From positions 4,520,906 through 4,584,905 of the forward strand of contig CP053165.1 in NCBI GenBank assembly GCA_014607495.2: a stretch of DNA of 64,000 bases. Direction: 5' to 3'. A program made the translations under genes and the position numbers. Shown piece by piece: positions 62,301 through 64,000 of this stretch. The DNA comes from Carposina sasakii. Its lineage: Eukaryota > Arthropoda > Insecta > Lepidoptera > Carposinidae. The notes under the pieces are model-generated. The model did no database searches. It saw nothing but the letters and a program-made list of their open reading frames with translations, and was not told the DNA's origin. Positions within the stretch are counted from its first letter, which is position 1. Every line of letters begins with the position of its first letter.

Positions 62301-63644
62301 ATCCTAGCCCGGACATGCAGACGGCGATGTCTCAAACGTCTCCGTTGTTAATGCCGGCGCCGGAAGGAACCGGCCCGTTGTACGTCAGTGTCCGCGTCGT
62401 GACGTCAAAGGGATACGTCAGTGACTTCAGCGAAGTGCACACTGTTTATATGGAAAGTGAGTATTGATAATATAGGATAACATAATGATCCTTTGTAATA
62501 GGATTCGAAATACATTGATTCGTATACCTGATTTCGGAACTATGTATGTATTTTTATATGCAGTAATACACATAATGTAATCGCACACGTAGTTCCTAAC
62601 CGCCATCATTCAAAGGAACTATTTGGTGAAATGCACTCTAGGTCAAACCATTTTTCGGTAGTGCGCCTTCAGCGCTATCCTACTAACAATTGTTATAAAT
62701 GTGAGTTTTATAAAACCAGTGTCAAGTTTCTAACGTGAATGTGAAAAGCCTCATTAAATGGCTAAAGTCTGTTACGGTTTTCCTAGTAACCAACTATGTT
62801 TTATCATTTGACAATAATTGTAATTTAACCTGCAAGTAGTATCAATTGTGTTGGACATTTACCCCTTGAACTTATAAACTAATTTTGCATGCCTGACTGT
62901 GGCGAAATGTGTGAAACCTATTTACTTTAAGATCTTTGCTATGTACCACATCTCTTGTGAAATAAATTATTATTATTATAAAAAAAAAACAATTGTTATA
63001 AATGTGAAAGTTTCTAAAAAGTGAATGTGTCTGTTACGGTTTTCCTAGTGTTTTGGTACCCAAACGTTTTTTATTGAAACTCACCAGTTATACGTAAAAT
63101 AATACGGCAGGGGAATTACGTAACTTGCAAAAGTTACGTAATCATTTTGCCGGTATAATTTAACCGTCACGCGGACAAAATCGCTGCCGCAATCCAGCAT
63201 TACATGTATTATTATTGTTTGCCGAGATTTGGCTAGTGTATAGCTATCGGGATGAAGAATAACGTTGCCAATATGTAATTCAGAAAAGAGATGGTAAAAT
63301 TCGTCATCCGAGTAATTGACCCGGTGGCTTAGTGGTTATAGCGGCTGGCACGGTTTGCAGTGGTCGTGGGTTCGATTCCCACTCGGGTGAAGAATTTTTT
63401 CCATTTTCTTTATTAATAATTTTGTAATGTATTATGTTTCCAGGTGAGCCAGAAGCGGAATCGTCGTCAATAGCCGGCGTGTGGTGGGGCGGCTCGGCGG
63501 CGGTCATCGTGTGCGTTTGTCTCGTCGGAGCGTTGTTACATCTAGCGTTACGTCACCGCAGACTGGCCAGATCCTTCCTGCGGTTTACCACTCACACCCC
63601 GAGATATGATAATAGGAGGGGGCATGCTACTATCGCTGCTCAAG
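29132..63644 (+). CDS. SORL1: SORL1/SorLA-type sorting receptor (3' end outside window)
   Basis: Twenty-nine exons join in one frame (6,541 bases): 29132-29386, 30065-30316, 31240-31401, 31641-31889, 38283-38545, 40532-40719, 41908-41989, 47557-47820, 48138-49662, 49980-50178, 50517-50621, 51557-51681, 52564-52782, 53038-53225, 53640-53779, 53924-54085, 54161-54216, 54341-54532, 54938-55104, 55588-55703, 56262-56482, 56867-57104, 57655-57918, 59381-59516, 59976-60075, 60304-60429, 60869-61005, 62248-62456, 63444-63644. SorLA is a type I receptor that sorts cargo, such as lipoproteins and APP in mammals, between Golgi, endosomes and surface. The order signal peptide, propeptide, VPS10P, 10CC, YWTD propeller, EGF, LDLR-A repeats, FN3 repeats and membrane anchor is unique to SorLA. 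The 2,180 codons compare with 2,214 residues in human SORL1, so only about 40 residues of tail are missing. Exon phases all agree, so the gene appears intact. Confidence 0.95.
33540..33750 (+). mobile_element. LINE 3' end, decayed
   Basis: Reads [19 protein letters not shown]; after a frame slip, [18 protein letters not shown] and a stop; then a TATGTATGTATGTA tail. A second decayed copy is at 52868-53012 (ETDEHV-type frame, TCTGCCTACCCCTATGGG). Both are C-termini of non-LTR retrotransposon ORFs. Confidence 0.65.
33865..33945. mobile_element. MITE family C, very short copy
   Basis: Only about 80 bp: TACAGGGTGGAAGTGACAGC and GCCTGGTTGTCACCCAAACC then CTGTA. It is little more than the two terminal repeats (core CAGGCAAATA on each arm). 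Confidence 0.8.
35621..36107. mobile_element. MITE family C, long copy
   Basis: Bounded by TACAGAGTGTTTGTGACAGC and TGGCTGTCACCTACACCCTGTA; the CAGGCAAATATTGAT arm matches TCAGTATTTGCCTG. Its right half is the counterpart of 3523-3850. Confidence 0.8.
36340..36655 (+). repeat. Dispersed repeat family I, copy 1
   Basis: Shares CTGCTTCTCTTCCCGGGCAT, GTCAGTAGAGGGACAAGAGG and CTACCCCGTAAGGGATAAAG with 45860-46130. Both end in GTGATTATAT followed by TATGTATG-type simple sequence, consistent with a retroposon tail. Confidence 0.7.
37585..37918 (+). repeat. Dispersed repeat family H, copy 2
   Basis: Near-identical to 26881-27255. It opens with CTAGTGGACGCCCGCGACTC and ends near TATGTATAGATAACTA; relative to copy 1 it has CCGACAGACAAA inserted. 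Confidence 0.75.
38757..39010 (+). repeat. Dispersed repeat family F copy (SORL1 intron 5)
   Basis: Reads CAGCCTATTGCAGTTCACTA, CACGCTGGGCAGGCGGGTTG and TCTACTCTGCCGGCACCACG, as in the other family F copies. Confidence 0.75.
39216..39800. mobile_element. TTAA-flanked element carrying a MADF-like ORF
   Basis: Long inverted ends GGCGGAAACACATTTACGTG and CACGTAAATGTGTTTCCGCC are flanked by TTAA at 39212-39215 and 39801-39804. Tandem GTGTCG/GTGGCG motifs lie inside both ends. The 585 bp interior holds one short protein-coding frame. An MADF-like protein would fit a PIF/Harbinger-derived element; TTAA fits piggyBac. The class is therefore open. Confidence 0.75.
39455..39667 (+). CDS. Short MADF-domain-like protein inside the TTAA element
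   Basis: An ATG at 39455 opens a 70-codon frame: [20 protein letters not shown], then [11 protein letters not shown]. The pattern LIELVRxRxVIYDxKxxxYKD...WEEIAxxL is typical of the MADF (Myb/SANT-like) DNA-binding module, which occurs both in insect regulators and in the DNA-binding partner protein of PIF/Harbinger transposons. The frame stops soon after the second helix, so the domain is truncated. It lies in an intron of SORL1 on the same strand. It is most likely a remnant of the autonomous parent element; expression is unknown. Confidence 0.55.
   Translation: MTDDLIELVRQRKVIYDSKCKEYKDQLIRNAAWEEIAEILKEPGFSEVSLLREIEGLHQNHYPNQKKMYV
40177..40312. mobile_element. MITE family A, internally deleted copy
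   Basis: TACAGGGTGTAACAAAAGGG to TTTGTTACACGCTGTATA; the middle of the element is missing compared with 168-446 and 19616-19879. It is in SORL1 intron 5. Confidence 0.85.
40430..40510. repeat. GC-rich hairpin repeat near SORL1 exon 6
   Basis: GGTTCGCCCACCACCGGGCC and CTACACCC pair with GGGTGTAGGGCGAACC. The outer AGGCGTTACTATTC and the GGGCCCTACACCCT block recur inverted at 51430-51540 before SORL1 exon 12, and parts at 9660-9740. Confidence 0.65.
40752..40975. mobile_element. MITE family A, decayed copy in SORL1 intron 6
   Basis: Recognisable pieces: AGACCATTATGAAGAAACTA, AAACATGTGATTTTGG, ATAGGCTATTGACATAACTT, ending TTTATTACACCCTGTATA. The left terminus is lost. A similar decayed copy is at 55357-55497. 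Confidence 0.6.
41155..41300. mobile_element. Foldback MITE family D fragment (SORL1 intron 6)
   Basis: GATAACGTAAAAGCAATAGC is joined to CGCCCCCTTATTACCTAAGT and a stretch matching 2960-3052 (GTATTACGTAAAATGAATTT). It seems to be a chimera of two family members. Confidence 0.65.
42130..42262. mobile_element. Foldback MITE family D copy (SORL1 intron 7)
   Basis: GGGCTATTACTTAAGTTGCA then AAGCCGAAGTAATGCGACAG, with the inverse CACATTGCTTCGGC and a C-rich centre. A GAA microsatellite follows at 42341-42361. Confidence 0.65.
46957..47205 (+). repeat. Dispersed repeat family F, best-preserved copy
   Basis: CATCATCAGCCTATTGCAGT, CCACTGCTGGACGTAGGCCT, CGCTGGGCAGGCGGGTTGGT, then TTCTACTCTGCCGGCACCAC. 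Open frames across it are chance reads of GC-rich sequence. Confidence 0.8.
48673..49479 (+). other. SORL1 exon 9b: YWTD beta-propeller
   Basis: Begins [18 protein letters not shown]. Successive blades show [35 protein letters not shown] and MYWDDWKAK, the LDLR class B signature. As in human SorLA, the propeller sits in one long piece, but here it shares a single 1,525-base exon with the 10CC and the EGF module. Confidence 0.92.
49480..49662 (+). other. SORL1 EGF-like module
   Basis: [19 protein letters not shown], then [20 protein letters not shown]: a Cys-rich EGF-like unit between the YWTD propeller and the first LDLR-A repeat, as in mammalian SorLA. Confidence 0.85.
50705..50846. mobile_element. 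Short MITE family E copy in SORL1 intron 11
   Basis: GTACGTTTCACCGTATAG, GCTAGTTACTATGTGTATGA, CAGGCATAAGAACAAGACTA, TGAAACAGACT: same order as the copies at 23590-23775 and 45220-45360. Confidence 0.6.
51715..51895. mobile_element. Foldback MITE family D copy in SORL1 intron 12
   Basis: CCCTTATTATGTAACTTGCA, AGAGCCGAAGCAATGCGATA and the inverse CTATTGCTCTGCTTCGGCTT; the centre is a GGGGCGCGGGGCG tract. Confidence 0.75.
57454..57521. other. Near-perfect 31-bp hairpin in SORL1 intron 22
   Basis: The arms 57454-57484 and 57491-57521 are complementary over 31 positions with a single mismatch, around a 6-base loop ACATCA. The core reads GGAGGTCGGATTAAA and TTTAATCCGACCTCC. Size and shape resemble a microRNA precursor, or a minimal palindromic MITE. 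Confidence 0.8.
57971..58800. mobile_element. Foldback element with TTTCATGAAATGGTC repeats (intron 23)
   Basis: Left end ATATATGTCGTGGCCATAT and right end ATATGGCCACGACATATAT are inverted. Both sides carry tandem TTTCATGAAATGGTC-type palindromic units: GATCATTTCATGAAATGGTC and GACCATTTCATGAAATTATC, among others. The centre has a GAGCGAGCGGAGCGAGCG tract and a short TTAGG array at about 58387-58409. No coding capacity. Confidence 0.8.
59585..59755 (-). repeat. Dispersed repeat family F, decayed copy (intron 24)
   Basis: GAGGCGATTAAGGGTTTCTG, GAGGTGGGCAGCAGCGCTTC and TGTTGACAACATAGTCCGTA match the family F antisense consensus seen at 17266-17545 and 43518-43760. Confidence 0.7.
60665..60850. 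mobile_element. Foldback MITE family D copy before SORL1 exon 27
   Basis: GGGCTATTACGTAACTAACA, GCAAAGTCGAAGCAATGCGA and the inverse GCGATCACATTGCTCCGGCT. It ends about 20 bp from the acceptor of exon 27. Confidence 0.7.
61006..62168 (+). repeat. Minisatellite made of SORL1 exon 27 plus its splice donor
   Basis: A 97-bp unit is repeated in tandem with truncated members. Each full unit is TATCATTGTGTCCGAGTACA, CACAAGCTGCCCCGCTCCGC, GCCCACCAACCCGCACGTTA, TGGTCAGCTGGCAGCCGGCG, GACAGAGCCGAGTGAG. The last 60 bases equal the 3' end of exon 27 and the first bases of its intron. Exon-type donor GTs are at 61006 (the real one), 61132, 61262, 61406, 61503, 61600, 61698, 61795 (changed to GTGCAT), 61871, 61968 and 62141, mostly 97 apart. 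The repeat unit lacks the part of exon 27 around GTGTGTTCGCGTGG. Reading on in the exon frame meets TGA at 61007-61009. Confidence 0.92.
62608..62640. repeat. Family E fragment (intron 28)
   Basis: TTCAAAGGAACTATTTGGTG then AAATGCACTCTA; the same string (TTCAAAGGAACTATTTGATG) is at about 53553-53590 in intron 14. Confidence 0.5.
63319..63421 (+). repeat. tRNA-derived SINE directly before SORL1 exon 29
   Basis: Head ACCCGGTGGCTTAGTGG (A-box) and GTGGGTTCGATTCCCAC (B-box and a perfect 5-bp T-stem), then AAGAATTTTTTCCATTTTCT and a TTTATTAATAATTTT tail. It matches the minus-strand SINE at 23792-23895. The tRNA part has an enlarged anticodon region, so it is not a working tRNA gene. Confidence 0.85.
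63444..63644 (+). other. SORL1 exon 29: transmembrane segment and start of tail
   Basis: After [17 protein letters not shown] the stretch [18 protein letters not shown] is a single membrane span, followed by a basic stop-transfer sequence [12 protein letters not shown]. This resembles the KHRRLQSSFTAF region of the mammalian tail. The exon ends with a donor at 63645. The acidic GGA-binding and adaptor-binding end of the tail must lie beyond base 64000. Confidence 0.88.
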
Positions 63645-64000
63645 GTACGCTGAGTTTCCTACTCGATTTTTGGTGCGTCGAAAATGTGTATACTCGTAGT
63701 TTAATTATTATTATGAATGTGAATTCTAATCAGTGATCATTAACATCTGTCTCGAATATTGTAAATGTGGTGGTAAATTTAGAAACATTGAAAATCAAGA
63801 AAACACATGGAAAAATTAAACAGTAAATAAAATAGGTAGCACATAATTTGGAATGGAATACTGTACGAAAAATATGTCTATCTACATTATATCAGTTTTG
63901 TTACCTTTATGTTGTTTGCCTGAAATAACCATATCAGAATGTACGTCGTTGAAGTGCGACACTACTTTCAAACTTATAAACCATCGCGTCTAATATCTTG
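63645..64000 (+). other. SORL1 intron 29, start
   Basis: Begins with the donor GTACGC. It is AT-rich and shows no coding exon; the last SORL1 exon, with the rest of the cytoplasmic tail, is expected beyond the window. Confidence 0.5.

Larger units (their letters stand above)
54938..62456 (+). other. SORL1 exons 19-28: fibronectin type III region
   Basis: Typical FN3 strands are visible: [140 protein letters not shown] and [20 protein letters not shown] estimate six domains, as in human SorLA, but did not align each boundary. Exon 27 is the parent of the minisatellite that follows it. Confidence 0.85.

Noticed and set aside
63319..63392. A functional tRNA gene
   Set aside because: A-box, B-box and T-stem are present, but the anticodon region is too long and the sequence continues into a SINE tail shared with 23792-23895.

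Overview
The window looks like a piece of a moth or butterfly (lepidopteran) nuclear genome. Genes are split into many short exons with GT/AG introns. The intergenic DNA is AT-rich and crowded with short dispersed repeats that recur within the window: several TA- or TTAA-flanked MITE families, tRNA-headed SINEs, LINE 3' ends, and a repeat reading through 'cagtccactgctggacgtagg' that I associate with lepidopteran genomes. Everything below was read by hand; no database search was run, so gene names rest on remembered protein families.

Layout. (1) 842-3999, plus: last five visible exons of a hormone-sensitive lipase (HSL/LIPE), 5' end outside the window. (2) 4000-11120: AT-rich intergenic DNA with MITEs, including a 1.1 kb TTAA-flanked element. 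(3) 11121-12408, minus: complete three-exon N-alpha-acetyltransferase 50 (NAA50/san). (4) 13624-14094, minus: a possible two-exon gene for a 53-residue basic protein, sharing a short upstream region with (5) 14410-20110, plus: a complete ten-exon mitochondrial-clan cytochrome P450. (6) 21048-22271, minus: complete four-exon lin-52, a DREAM/MuvB complex subunit, convergent with the P450. (7) 22.3-24.2 kb: a TIR element, a second MITE and a SINE. (8) 24637-25974, plus: ribosomal protein S19, with a pyrimidine-rich 5' leader exon. (9) 26-28.5 kb: foldback elements, one with arms of about 180 bp. (10) 29132 to past the right edge, plus: a SORL1/SorLA-type sorting receptor. Twenty-nine exons (2,180 codons) join in one frame: signal peptide, furin site, VPS10P, 10CC, YWTD propeller, EGF, ten LDLR class A repeats, fibronectin III repeats and the transmembrane segment. 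Only the end of the cytoplasmic tail is missing.

The genes are not an operon and have unrelated jobs: lipid mobilisation, protein N-terminal acetylation, mitochondrial steroid or xenobiotic oxidation, cell-cycle gene repression, translation, and endosomal sorting. The most unusual structures are inside the SORL1 gene. A minisatellite of about 1.1 kb directly after exon 27 is built from the 3' part of that exon together with its splice donor. A near-perfect 68-nt hairpin lies in intron 22, and a SINE ends about 20 bp before exon 29. A TTAA-flanked element in intron 5 carries a short MADF-like reading frame.
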